Both the position numbers and the translations under genes were made by a program. Below the pieces are notes generated by a model. It did not search any database. It had not been told where the DNA came from and worked only from the letters and a program-made list of their open reading frames with translations. Below, piece by piece: positions 43,236-53,635 of a stretch of DNA of 64,000 nucleotides. The first letter of the stretch is position 1, and the number at the start of each line of letters is the position of its first letter. Location: NCBI GenBank assembly GCA_024529925.1, contig JAFEUB010000913.1, positions 275,001 to 339,000 of the forward strand, written 5' to 3'. The stretch is from Ophthalmolycus amberensis. Lineage: Eukaryota; Chordata; Actinopteri; Perciformes; Zoarcidae.

Positions 43236-44892
43236 TCACACCGAGACGTGTTGGCCGCAAAACCAATGTTTTTCTCTGGTACGGCGCGGCTGGCAGCCGG
43301 AGAGTCGCACCGCTCGTCGATGTCCCAACTGACCGAGGCAGCCAATCAAATTAAGCAAGAGGCGGGCTTTACTACTTTACCACTGACTTCCTGTTGTTAT
43401 GCCGGTAGATGTGGTTGGAACGGACATTGATATTAGCGACAGTTAATTATTATGATTCTATATCATTTTCCCCTCCTCATTCAACAGCAGAGGAACAGCA
43501 AGAGCTCGATGTCTACATTGAATACTTTGTCCCCTCTTTATTTACATTTGAACCTTTAATACTATTATTACCATCGATACTCATTGCTGAAGAGTGTCGA
43601 TGGCAGACTTGGCTTGTTGTACCTTCGGCGCGGTCCTCCCTCATTGCCCTTGATGTTTGACTCCCACACCACCTGGTCCTGGTCGCTTCCCCCGGGAAGC
43701 ACGGTGATGGCGTTGTATTGCGTAGAAACGCTGGGTGTAATCAGCACCAACGGGAACAGCACTCAACAAAACAGTCTTCTTCCCTTCTGCGTTGCACTTA
43801 TCATTTCCTTTCTTCTGACCAGATCAACTCGCCGGCCTCCAACAAAATTCAACGCACTTGACAAACTTCGACACACTCTGACAGACTGAAACAAACTCTC
43901 GACAAGCAGCCGCCCGTGTCCCACGTGCCCGAGTCACAGCAGCGCCGCCTCAACCGGAAGTATGCAAAGTTTGATGAACTCCCGTCGGTAATGGATTCCA
44001 CGGTTGAGAGTGGCCTCAGCGGCTGATTCATATTTACATTTCCCTCACAGGGTTTGATTGACGGCGGCTGTCTGTGCTCCACCAGGTATGAAACAAAGGG
44101 TGGAGGAGCTCAGTGGAGTAATGGGCAGACAGCGGAGCGTTGCTGTTGGTGCTCGCTTCCTCGGGGGTTTAGTTCTCAGTGAAGAGGCTCGGGGCTCAAG
44201 ATTGACTTTTATTACTCCTCCAAAAGAATTGGCAGGAAAAACAAGAAACACATTTTATGTCGCAGTGTGTTGCATTCGTGACCGTTCACACCAGGTCACA
44301 TAGTTTCCCTTCCTTAAGAATAACAAGGGTAATAGTTAACACACGTTATTTAATTTGATTTGATCAATTTTACACTTTCATTAGGTCAGAGGTTTGCTCT
44401 GACTATAACTGCTGCAGGCACTGCTCACTTCAGTCGTGTTGCTGTGAATACCAATGAGAATGTTCGTTTGCTGTTTGTCTCCGCACTCTCACGGTCCACA
44501 GCCAGCCTCCTGAAAGCTTCTCTCCGAACAACACCTCCCTCATCGTCACACACTCCACTGTTTCCCTTCATGTGAGATACAGTACTGAACACAGTCTGCT
44601 GCTTTAGATCTCCAGTTGTCCTTTATCTGAATATCTATTTCAGGTTTGTTTGTTGCAGGAGCCTCTTGTTTGTTCTGAGTAGAAATAAAATAGGAGCAGG
44701 AAGTATCAAGATAAAATAGTAATTTTGATGTGTGCTACATATTATTCTGCGCTTTCTTTTTTGAGGAAAATATTGAGGAAATTGCTTTCCATGGTCTGAG
44801 GAATTGTTTTTACTCGTTCTGTCCCCGGGGCCCAGAGCGAATTAGGCAGTGGAGCTTTCATGCCCTCTGCTCCGTCTCAGGCAAACTCCCTG
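43236..44892. other. GC- and CpG-richer DNA, no supported gene
   Basis: 43236-43400 and 43620-44200 contain more CpG than the surroundings. A minus-strand frame at 43568-43762 (with the motif VLPGGSDQDQVVWESN) is open for 64 codons but has no family that I recognise. It might be part of a decayed DNA transposon. Neither a promoter nor a gene can be supported. Confidence 0.4.
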
Positions 44893-44943
44893 GAAAAGGA
44901 TTGAAAAAAGGATTGAAAAAGGATTGAAAAAGGATTGAAAAAG
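44893..44943. repeat. 11-12 bp tandem repeat (GGATTGAAAAA), 4 units
   Basis: GGATTG occurs at 44898, 44910, 44921 and 44932, so spacing is 12, 11 and 11 bp, with A-run length variation. Confidence 0.95.
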
Positions 44944-45276
44944 CTGAACTTTCTGTTGTTCCATCCATCATTTTATATTCTTATTTTTTGGTTCTCCTGA
45001 ACTTTTTGATCACTTTCTGGCCTATTCTTTCACACTATTCACAACTCGATCTGTTGCTTCTTCTGCCCGTCATTATTTGTTCTCAAGGTTTAATGATAAT
45101 AAGATAAAATATAACTAAATAAAAAATTAAAAAAATTATTAAACATAGATCAACTCACAAAAAGAAATCACAAAATTGATGATTTGATGATTTGATGAAC
45201 GATGATTTGTCTTTTGGCTGAATCACATCTACAAAAATAATTATATAGATACATGACAGAACATTTCTATGATTGC
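44944..45276. other. AT-rich DNA, nothing supported
   Basis: A-rich stretch at 45105-45180 and a short ATTTGATG duplication near 45182. No gene is seen. Confidence 0.5.
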
Positions 45277-46610
45277 TATATAGAATAGAATAGAATAGAA
45301 TAGAAATGTACTTTATTCATCCCCAAGGGGAAATTTGTCTGTGGCAGCAGCAAACAGGGTTACACAATAAAATAAAATATTGGGTATGGAAAATGCACAC
45401 TACATACAATATAATAAAATAACAGAGCAGGACCTATTACATTTAAGAATCAAAGTAATAAAAATGCACAGTATATACACTGAATAGAATTGTATTAAGT
45501 TAACTAAGTAGGAAAAACAAAACAAAACAAAAAAAAAACAGTAGTGCACAAGATCACCAACAGCAGCAACAACAGTGCATCAGTGTTACAGTGTATCAGT
45601 GTTTGACTTGGCCAGAGGTGATTTATTATACAGTGATATGGCAGAGGGCAGGAATGTTCTCCTGTATCGGTCCTTGTGACAGCGGAGCTGCATCAGTCTG
45701 TTGGACAAAGTGCTCCGCTGTCCCTGCAGGAGGTGGTGGAGAGGGTGGTCCGGGTTATCCAATATGGATAATAGTTTCTTCAGTGTCCTCCTCTCCACCA
45801 CCTCTTCCAGATTGTCTTGTTTGCAGCCAATGATGGAGCCGGCCTTCTTAACCAGTTTGTTAAGTCTGTTGGTGTCTCCGGCTCCAATGCTGCTCCCCCA
45901 GCAGACTACGAGAAGTACAGTGCACTGACCACACCAGACTGATAGAACATCTCCAGCATCCTGCTGCACACACGTTGAAGGATCGAAGTTTCCTCAAGAA
46001 GAAGAGTCGACTCCTCCCCTTCTTGTACACAGCGTTGATATTGTTCTTCCAGTTCAGTCTGCAGTCGATGGAGACACCCAGGTACTTGTACTCCTCCACC
46101 ATGTCCACATCCTCTCCCAGAACTCTCAGCGGTTGTGGAGCCGTCGTCTTCCTCCTGAAGTCGACCACCATCTCTCTGGTCTTGGCCACGTTCAGACGCA
46201 GGTGATTTCTACCGGCCCACTCCACAAAGTCCTCCACTACTGCCCTGTACTCCTCCTCCCGTCCGTCCCTTATACACCCGACCACTGCAGAGTCATCAGA
46301 GAACTTCTGCAGATGGCATGACCCCGAGTTGTACTGGAAGTCAGTGGTATACAAGGTGAACAGGAAGGGAGACAGAACAGTTCCCTGTGGGGACTCCAGT
46401 ATCACTGACCACCGCATCAGACAGCACACGGCCCAGTCGGACAAACTGTGGTCTGCCTGTGAGGTAGTCAGTGATCCAGGAGACGGTGGACGCGTTCACC
46501 CCCACCACCCGCAGCTTCTCACTCAGCAGCACTGGTTGGATGGTGTTAAATGCACTGGAGAAGTCAAAGAAAGTGATTCTCACAGAGCCACCGGATCCAT
46601 CCAGGTGTTG
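45277..46610 (-). mobile_element. Rex1/Babar-like LINE, 5'-truncated copy 2 (inverted)
   Basis: On the minus strand this is the 3' part of the same LINE as 22336-25023: reverse transcriptase from block A onward, C-terminal region, and 3' UTR with CCCCTTGGGG and GATGAATAAAG. It has a tail of about five ATTCT repeats (45281-45305). Sampled stretches differ from copy 1 at only a few positions per several hundred bases. The 5' truncation lies next to CACCTGGATGGATCCGGTGG at about 46610. Both copies therefore descend from a recently active source. Confidence 0.93.
45586..46605 (-). pseudogene. LINE reverse transcriptase, truncated and frameshifted (copy 2)
   Basis: The frame opens near the truncation with LDGSGGSVRITFFDFSSAFN (block A, catalytic Asp) and runs to the segment corresponding to GAPQGTVLSP, where a frameshift near 46390-46400 gives GVPTGNCSV instead. 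The next frame (46444 down to 45860) carries PQGTVLSPFLFTLYTTDF, block C FSDDSAVVGC and YKYLGVSID. A second frameshift near 45930-45970 moves to the frame ending GAGDTNRLNKLVKKAGSIIG and ERRTLKKLLSILDNPDHPLH, stopping at 45586. The endonuclease and the N-terminal fingers are missing. The intact C-terminal frame shows what copy 1 has lost. It is not expected to be functional. Confidence 0.9.
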
Positions 46611-46975
46611 ACGTGTTGCTCCAGCTCTGAAAACCTGTACTTTAGTGAGCTCATACAGTTGGTTCATACAGTTGTTTGTGGCAGTTCTAGATATGAATGT
46701 ACTTCTGTATAACTCTCTTTAAAATCTATATTAGCCCCATATAGTGACAGACTTCGTGAGTCATATTTTATGAACTTTCCTCCAGGAGTTGGCCTTCAGA
46801 AGAAAAAGATTTAAACTTGAAATGTATAATATGAAAGGATTTCAAGGAATTCATATGCAGTCAATGTTTAAACTGAATAAATGAAATACTCACAGCTGGA
46901 GATGGTGACAGGCAGCTTTATATCTAGTCCCAGGCTCCGGCAGCCTGAAAGATGTATCGTGCCACTTCTAAATTG
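46611..46975. other. Single-copy DNA, nothing supported
   Basis: No gene is recognised between the LINE truncation point and the hairpin. Confidence 0.45.
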
Positions 46976-47030
46976 TCTCGTTAATCTGTGCATATCAACA
47001 TTGATGGTTGATATGCACAGATTAACAAGA
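46976..47030. repeat. Near-perfect hairpin, 24-bp arms and 7-nt loop
   Basis: The left arm, 46976-46999 (core TTAATCTGTGCATATCAAC), and the right arm, 47007-47030 (core GTTGATATGCACAGATTAA), are complementary at 23 of 24 positions around the loop ATTGATG. No target duplication or larger inverted repeat is evident. It could be a small-RNA-like hairpin, a relic of a foldback element, or a replication-error inversion. Confidence 0.95.
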
Positions 47031-47424
47031 GTAGGGCAGGTCTTCGCGGAATGTGGGTGGGAAAAATAAATCAATTAAACGACTGTAAATAACAAGCCAC
47101 GCAACTGCGGATGGCTTTGAAAGAGGACATTCAGCATGCAAATGAGAAGGCACTTCCAAAAATCTCTCTTGCACACTCATTGCAGGTGTGCTGTTGGTAT
47201 GGTTGCCTAGCCCTGTGCTGGCCCATCAGAGCATTCCGCATATTGGCTTGTAAACAGCTCGGGATAAAGAGCAGCAGCACCAACAAAAAAACAATGTTTT
47301 TGAATTTCTTTTTGTTTGGTGGGATTCATCCCAAATTGCCCGTATGCTCATAGAGACGGTTAGTTTGATTTGTGTTTTTTTGTGTACAGCAACACGTCTC
47401 AATTTCAGCTCGCTACACATATAC
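47031..47424. other. Single-copy DNA, nothing supported
   Basis: No gene is recognised. The left boundary of the following family B copy is not exact. Confidence 0.45.
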
Positions 47425-47725
47425 TCAAAATAAACTTCGGTCTTCACAGGAAACAACTTTAAGTTAAGGCAGCAAATCTACTTGGTTACAGATTTTAGGA
47501 AAATATTTAGGGTTTCAAAAGACTACGGAAGTTTTGTAACCTCTCATTTCACACCGAGCGCAGACATCAGCTTTGTTTGACCCATCCCGCTCCCCGTCCG
47601 CCCTTCAGACTTCCCGGTTTATAATTACATGGATAAGAACACATTTCGTGGGATATCTACGAATTGCAGCGCATTCATTTTCGTAATATATAGCTACGAA
47701 CACTTTATGAGAACAGCCTGTACAA
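47425..47725 (+). repeat. Dispersed repeat family B, copy
   Basis: Contains AAAATAAACTTCGGTCTTCA, ACTACGGAAGTTTTGTAACC, CACACCGAGCGCAGACATCA, CATTTCGTGGGATATCTACG and ATATAGCTACGAAC in the same order as the copy at 53275-53635. No open frame of note. Confidence 0.85.
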
Positions 47726-47929
47726 TAACATACAATTGCTGAACATTGCTGTTTTTAATCTTCAGTCTAATGGTCGCTTCACTGCTGTACAGCGTCCAAA
47801 CGACAGTCCCCGCGGTGTGTTTCTGCTGGCTGCAGTTCTCCAGAGTCTCCAGGCTCCGTCAGTGACTGAGTGCCTGCACTCTGCTTTAGCCTCCGACGGA
47901 GCACACTGACTGCTTTTGTGAATGAAACT
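47726..47929. other. Single-copy DNA
   Basis: No feature is recognised. Confidence 0.4.
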
Positions 47930-47933
47930 GTGT

Positions 47934-47970
<37 letters not shown>

Positions 47971-47979
47971 TGTGTGTGC
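47930..47979. repeat. (GT)n microsatellite
   Basis: About 24 GT units with GAGT interruptions. Confidence 0.95.
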
Positions 47980-48136
47980 ACCAGAGGCGGATGGAGAGAC
48001 GTGATGTGAGGAAATGGAGAGGAGCGAAGGGTGGAGAGAGTGAGAGAAAATAACTTATTGGTTTTGTCAACAGTTTCCGCCAAAATTGAAAACCGTGATA
48101 GCTGGGGCGTGTGTGACATGTTTCCATTTGTATTTA

Positions 48137-48164
48137 TGTGTGTGTGTGTGTGTGTGTGTGTGTG
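48137..48164. repeat. (GT)n microsatellite
   Basis: About 14 GT units, 160 bp after the previous one. Confidence 0.95.
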
Positions 48165-48913
48165 GGAGAGAGATAGACACACATATACAGAGATACAATG
48201 AAAGGCACACAGAGAGATGTTTGCTATGATTCACTGCTGTCATTGCCACGTCCCTAACACCACGACATTACTAAATATTAGTGTTTAATGCAGTTTTATT
48301 TCTCTCCTGTCATCATTACTGACCGTGGACATATCTAAATCACTGAGGTTTGACACATTCAGTCACACAAGTAACAATAAAAGTGGAATAAACACCGCTG
48401 GCAGAGACTTATGCCACTGCATACCTAAAGAATGAAGGTATTATAGGATGCATTCAGCTGCTTTTTTAAAATATTGCATTCAATCAGTTGGGAAGAGAAA
48501 TACTAGATATACCGGTAGGTAGAGCCAGACCAGATCTGGGCAGAATAATACCAAAATAAAAACTCTTTGACCTCCGGCCAGTTGGGCTTTGAACGGATCG
48601 GGAGTCTCCCTGAACTTCCCGATGGCCAGTCCACAACCCAACCCCGACACTCTTGCCCGTTATTCAGAAAATAGACTAGGATGGAGGCAAAACTGGGATT
48701 CTGACGCAGCTTCATGATCACTGTCTGCCAATCAGACTCAGCTATTCATATTACTTATTTCAATGGTCATACCTGTTTCCGCTATCTCACTGAAAAGCAC
48801 ACGCATATCCCCGTCTACAATCCAAGTACCTGCAGTAATGACTCTGGCTGATGGAGTGGAAAGCTTCCTGTGCATTAACAGCTTCTCCCCGGGTTAATGA
48901 GGTGTGTACATAG

Positions 48914-48915
<2 letters not shown>
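48165..48915. other. Single-copy DNA, nothing supported
   Basis: 48500-48680 contains a GC-richer stretch with a small inverted repeat (ATCGGGAG against TTCCCGAT). It may be a decayed repeat. No gene is seen. Confidence 0.4.

Positions 48916-48939
<24 letters not shown>
48916..48939. repeat. (GT)n microsatellite
   Basis: About 12 GT units. Confidence 0.93.
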
Positions 48940-48945
<6 letters not shown>

Positions 48946-49263
48946 GCGAACAAGTTAAACGCCATCCTCGGGGTGTAATGGGAATAAATTAAGATAAGAA
49001 CGGCCCATTGTTTAAGCAGTATGCATTATGTTGTACATGTGTATTGCCGCTGCTTTTAGCTAGAGCAGGAAGGCTAGTGAGGGGGAGGAAGAGGAAGAGG
49101 AAGAGGAAGCAGACTGAAGCGATGCTCATCAGCTCACGTCTGTGTATCCTGTCAATATGTCTCTGATGCCGCTTGCACAAGGTTATCGTTGTGCAGATAC
49201 TGTACAGACTAATCTGTCTGTCGGACAATCAGTGGGATTTTCTGGCATTTTGATCGGCTGTCG
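48940..49263. other. Single-copy DNA, nothing supported
   Basis: A short GGAAGA-rich tandem is at about 49084-49110. No gene is seen. Confidence 0.45.
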
Positions 49264-49308
49264 CGCAGTTCGAGCAGTTCGAGCAGTTCGAGCAGTTCGA
49301 GCAGTTCC
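49264..49308. repeat. 9-bp tandem repeat (GCAGTTCGA), 5 units
   Basis: Units start at 49264, 49273, 49282, 49291 and 49300 with only the last diverged (GCAGTTCCA). Confidence 0.97.
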
Positions 49309-49491
49309 ACGGTCCGATTCATCTCCGCTTTAAAACGTCCGTTACAAATAAAAATGATTCATAGTTGTATTAATATTATTGCGGTAGTCGTAGAAGTATT
49401 TTACGTGTTTGTGCTGAAACTCTTGACTGAGACGGCTGTGATATCAAACTGTCAGTGCACATTCTCTGCATCCCATACAAGGAAACTGCAA

Positions 49492-49524
49492 AAACACTAT
49501 TCACTGAAAAAGTGAATAGTGTTT
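49492..49524. repeat. Perfect hairpin, 14-bp arms and 5-nt loop
   Basis: AAACACTATTCACT, then GAAAA, then AGTGAATAGTGTTT. All 14 pairs match and the next pair does not. Confidence 0.95.
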
Positions 49525-49789
49525 CCAGGTCAACTTATTTTGTCGTGGATCATTTTTTTTCAAGTTATCACAAGGGAGTAGAGGAGGTTGGGGTGCTGGA
49601 TGGTTTCACAGGAGACTGCTGTTTGGGTCCAACCAAGCAAACACAACCAAGTAGTTTTATTGGCTTCAACTTTTGTTGTGTTTAGTTTCGTTAGTTTTGT
49701 TCTAATGCCGTCACATCGGTGCCACCGGCTCGGATTCAGAGCGAAAATCTGATGAAATCAAGCAAGGTTCACCAGAAACTCCTTCAGCT
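49525..49789. other. Single-copy DNA
   Basis: No feature is recognised. Confidence 0.4.
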
Positions 49790-50325
49790 CAGACTCCAGC
49801 AGAGACCGGTCCACCGCGGACAGACCCAGATCCTCCAGCAGAGAGCGGTACCACCGCTGGACAGGACCCAGATCCTCCAGCAGAGACCGGTCCACCGTGG
49901 ACAGGACCCAGATCCTCCAGCTAGAGACCGGTCCACCGCTGGACAGGACCCAGATCCTCCAGCATGAGACCGGTACCACCGCTGGACAGACCCAGATCCT
50001 CCAGCAGAGACCGGTACCACCGTGGACAGACCCAGATCCTCCAGCAGAGACCGGTACCACCGTGGACAGACCCAGATCCTCCAGCAGAGACCTGGTACCA
50101 CCGTGGACAGACCCAGATCCTCCAGCAGAGACCGGTCCACCGTGGACAGACCCAGATCCTCCAGCAGAGACCTGATCCACCGTGGACAGACCCAGATCCT
50201 CCAGCAGAGACCGGTCCACCGCGGACAGGCCCAGGATCCTCCAGCAGAGACCTGGTCCACCGTGGACAGACCCAGATCCTCCAGCAGAGACCGGTCCACC
50301 GTGGACAGACCCAGATCCGGCTTCA
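49790..50325. repeat. 39-bp minisatellite, about 13 units
   Basis: The unit is marked by GATCCTCCAGCAGAGACCGG and TACCACCGTGGACAGACCCA or GTCCACCGTGGACAGACCCA variants, and repeats about every 39 bp with small length changes. 39 bp is 13 codons, so frames stay open on both strands: plus-strand frames give PRSSSRDRSTVDR-like repeats, and minus-strand frames (49758-50408 and 49784-50377) give SAGGSGSVHGGP-like repeats. There is no recognisable unique domain on either side, so I treat these as artefacts. Confidence 0.93.
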
Positions 50326-50389
50326 CCTGCAGCCTTGGACCTGCAGTCGGACCTCCGGAGGGAGGAGGAGAGCTCATCTCCCAGCAGCA

Positions 50390-50428
50390 GCGTCGTTGTC
50401 GTCGTCATCGTCGTCGTCGTCGTCGTCT
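50390..50428. repeat. (GTC)n trinucleotide tract
   Basis: About 11 GTC units with TGTC and ATC interruptions. Confidence 0.93.
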
Positions 50429-50466
50429 CTGTTGTTTCACGAAATTTTCGTGTCCGTATTCATGGC

Positions 50467-50468
<2 letters not shown>

Positions 50469-50498
<30 letters not shown>
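50469..50498. repeat. (GT)n microsatellite
   Basis: About 15 GT units. Confidence 0.95.
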
Positions 50499-50501
<3 letters not shown>

Positions 50502-50644
50502 AAGTAGCTCTGGTCCATTAGTGAAAGCTGCTGTAAACAGCTGTGTGTTTTGGTCTCAGGTGGAGCGAGGCAGTGGTTGCCAGGCTCTTCATCAAACCCC
50601 AGGGAAGCCATGCAGGCTCTTTGTATGGAGTCTTTGAATGGAGT

Positions 50645-50662
50645 GTATATATATATACATAT

Positions 50663-50699
<37 letters not shown>

Positions 50700-50700
50700 A
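50645..50700. repeat. (AT)n microsatellite with ATAC interruptions
   Basis: ATATAC units followed by about 14 AT units. The tract is self-complementary. Confidence 0.95.
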
Positions 50701-50983
50701 TGTTATTTTGAGAATAGTGTCATGAAAATATGACGGATGATCTTTCGGGGAGAAGCGGACTCAAGGGAGACAACGTTGTGTTTGTGTTCTCCGTCAGGAC
50801 ATTTTGGGAAAAGAGGTTGTCGCTTCATGGGGCTGTTTGAGGTGCAAGATTTTTTTTAAGTGTTTTTCTTAGAATAAGTTCTACACGTTAGGTTTGAGAG
50901 GACAGCATGACAGACAAATCTTTCTTTATTTCTGCTCCCCTCTTACGTCTCATCTCCTTTTCCTCTCTTGCTTTGTCTATGTG

Positions 50984-50987
<4 letters not shown>
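50701..50987. other. Single-copy DNA, nothing supported
   Basis: No feature is recognised. Confidence 0.4.

Positions 50988-51018
<31 letters not shown>
50988..51018. repeat. (AT)n microsatellite
   Basis: About 15 AT units. Confidence 0.95.
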
Positions 51019-51021
<3 letters not shown>

Positions 51022-51330
51022 TAATACCACTGATTGTAAGAGCAGATGGTCCCGTTATGAATGGCGGCTTATTTGAAAAAGATGTTTTATGTGTTTGTAT
51101 GAAAATAGATGAAAAAAGAAGATCTTTCGGCCTCTGTTTGTGTAAGCCGACTGAAGCTCTATTTGGTTATTTGTAATGTTTATCTGTGACTCCCCCGGAG
51201 AGAAGAAGAGAAGGAAGGTCTCCGTACAGTCGTTACTGTAGTAATATCAGTGGTGATGGTGTTAATATCCTGGTAAGAGGAGCGCGTTTACATCACCACA
51301 AGAGGGCACCACCTTCACACCATATGTGAC

Positions 51331-51351
51331 GGGGGGGGGGGGGGGGGGGGG
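51331..51351. repeat. Poly-G run (21)
   Basis: A run of 21 G opens a purine-rich block that continues to about 51595. Such a run can form G-quadruplex or slipped structures and may be mis-sequenced. Confidence 0.95.
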
Positions 51352-51595
51352 AGAGGAAGTGAAGCTAGGGACACAGGAGAAGGAGGATGAGAGAGGTTGG
51401 GGAGGCAGGAAGTCACGGATACAGAAGTGAAAGCAGAGGAGGGGTGAGGAAGGAAGAGAAGAGAAAAGGGGGGATAGATGAAGGACAGAAAGAAGGAGGG
51501 AGGAGGAGAAGGGCAGGAGATGAGGAAGGAAGGTAAGAGAGGAAAAGGAAATTAGACGTGTTTATAAGAAAGAGGGGAGCAGAGAGAAAGAAGAC
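51352..51595. repeat. Purine-rich (GA-rich) tract
   Basis: Mostly G and A on the plus strand (GGAGGAGAAGGGCAGGAGAT-type) without a regular period. Confidence 0.85.
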
Positions 51596-51636
51596 TTGTC
51601 CTACTGATGTCTTATTACTCCTATTTATTGTAAGTG

Positions 51637-51870
51637 ATTCAATTCAATTTATTTTTGTATAGCCCAAAATCACAAATTACAAATTTGCCTCAGAGGGCTT
51701 TACAATATGTACACATTTGACATCCTCTTGTCCCGGGACCCTCACATCAGGAACAGGAAAAACTCCCCAAAAAACCCCTTTAACGGGGAGGAAAGAGGAA
51801 GAAAGCTGTGGGAGAGCAATAGAGGAGGGATCCCTCTCCCAGGATGGACAGAAGTGCAAGTGATGTGAAC
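51637..51870. repeat. Probable interspersed repeat (TTCAATTCAATTTATTT.. TATAGCCC type)
   Basis: Begins ATTCAATTCAATTTATTTTT and contains TATAGCCCAAAATCACAAAT, TTGCCTCAGAGGGCTTTACA, AACAGGAAAAACTCCCCAAA and GGATCCCTCTCCCAGGATGG. I recall this arrangement as a very common teleost repeat, possibly the 3' end of a LINE, but cannot name it. The 90-codon minus-strand frame within it is not a gene. Confidence 0.6.
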
Positions 51871-51988
51871 ATATTCTACAGATTAAACATGCTGTCCTCT
51901 TAATAAACCTAGAAAGTGTCCAGTTTATCCTAAGATAACAAAGTCTCACACCTCAAGCACCCCAATGAAGGGACGACCTGACAGAGAA

Positions 51989-52143
51989 CACACACACACA
52001 CACCCACCCACGCACGCACACACACACACACGCACGCACACACGCACACACGCACACACACACACACCACGCACGCACGCACGCACACACACGCACACGC
52101 ACACACAGCACACCACGCACACACACACACACACACACACACG
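51989..52143. repeat. CA/CGCA-rich microsatellite block
   Basis: About 150 bp of CACACA interleaved with CGCACGCA and CACCACGCAC units. Long frames on both strands are artefacts. Confidence 0.95.
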
Positions 52144-53041
52144 TGTTGTCTTCTTGTCCGTCTCTGTAACTTCCCTTGTGTCCGCTTTTCCCCTAAAAAA
52201 ACCTCCGTCATATTTTAATTACACTACTGCCGAAACGTCTTCCCCCTCTCTGTCCTTTATGATTATTATTATTATTATTTTATTTTCACAGTGTCTCTTT
52301 TATGTGAGAAGACAGTTAAGAGTTAAAAGTTAAGAACCTGAAAAAACAATTGTTTGTCATTGTATTGTTGACTAACTATTTCTACAGCTCGGAGCAGCTT
52401 TGACAAAATAAACTTATTTCCCAAAATATCAAACTATTCCTTCAACAAAAACACCAAATTCCCTGCAGCTGTTACAGGATTTCAACCTTTAACAAGCCAC
52501 GAGCTTTTATTGTGAAGCAGCTACAGTTTCCTGTTGTCTTACTCAGCATGATATAAGCTACTGCTAACTCCATAATTCATACAAATAAGTCCACATAAAC
52601 AAATATGGATATTTATTGTTGTCAGCAGGTCAGACTTTAACGTTTCAGCGAGGTATGATTACAGAACAACCGACCGCACTGAGCCCGTTAGATGAGGAGC
52701 TCAACCACCATGAGTCCAGAGTAAGCCTCCCACCTCTCGCACACGGTGGGATTTGAGAATAGAATAAAAACACCAGATTGAACTGTAAACTGAATAGCCA
52801 CTGGGGGGTGCTGTCCCATTGGTGAGAAGTATCATCTCAGCACTAGTGTGTTCCACGTAGCTCTGCAAAGCAATATCTATTATTCAACTTTAGCTCAGAC
52901 TATTTATAGCCACAACTTGTATCAATATCAAAAAGGAATACTTCCATCCACAAAATTACCATTTGTTTATCAGTTACTCGCCGTGTGTTACCTTCAATTC
53001 TTGAAAAATACATTTTTCAAAAAACCTGAAAAAAACGTCTA
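52144..53041. other. Single-copy DNA, nothing supported
   Basis: (ATT)n of about 6 units at 52260-52280. No gene is recognised. Confidence 0.45.
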
Positions 53042-53096
53042 GATGAATTGGCGTCAATGGGACCTTAAACGCGGCTCCCATTGACTTCAATTCATC
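53042..53096. repeat. Hairpin, 21-bp arms (2 mismatches) and 13-nt loop
   Basis: GATGAATTGGCGTCAATGGG at 53042 pairs with CCCATTGACTTCAATTCATC ending 53096; two of 21 positions mismatch. It lies just before the family B copy. Confidence 0.9.
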
Positions 53097-53274
53097 AAGA
53101 TTCCTCTCAGTTATTTTGAAAAGTCTTCGTTCACAGTGGAGGGATGTGAGAAAAACACCAACCGTTGTCTTCATGAAGTTAGGTAACACAGTAACTGATC
53201 TACAACTGGTCATCTTTGGGTAAGTACTCATAAAGACACCAACGCATCATTTCGTGAGTTCGTGACATGCATAG
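53097..53274. other. Single-copy DNA
   Basis: No feature is recognised; part may belong to the following repeat. Confidence 0.35.
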
Positions 53275-53635
53275 AGACTTTCCAAAATAAACTTTCGTCT
53301 TCGCAGGAAAACACTTATTTCGGTTTAGGAAGAGATCGTCATTTAGGTTAAAATAACTTCGGAAGTGTCGATACTGAAGCACGCAAGTTACGTGACAAAT
53401 AAATCAACGTTGACTCGTTTCACACGGGGAACAGACATCGGCCTCCTGGCCCACAGTTCGCTGTTTGCTGAACCCATCCACCTCCACTCCCACCCACACT
53501 GTGTGGGCTTTTTGGGATCTCTTTACTTCCTCATTCATGATTACATGGGTAACATATTTCGTGGGGTATCTACAAATTACAGTGCGTTAGTTTTTGCGTA
53601 GGTATAGCTACGAATGCTGGATGAGAGACACATTC
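53275..53635 (+). repeat. Dispersed repeat family B, longest copy
   Basis: Begins AAAATAAACTTTCGTCTTCG. It carries ACTTCGGAAGTGTCGATACT, GTTTCACACGGGGAACAGAC, CCCATCCACCTCCACTCCCA and CATTCATGATTACATGGGTA, and ends near GCTACGAATGCTGGATGAGA. It shares the full order with 47425-47725 and the right half with 16940-17115. Confidence 0.88.

Noticed and set aside
43568..43762. Transposase fragment on the minus strand (VLPGGSDQDQVVWESN)
   Set aside because: The composition is protein-like, but no catalytic motif or family match could be recognised, so it is left uncalled.
49758..50637. Arg/Ser-rich and Gly-rich repeat proteins on both strands
   Set aside because: They are translations of the 39-bp minisatellite in several frames with no unique domain.
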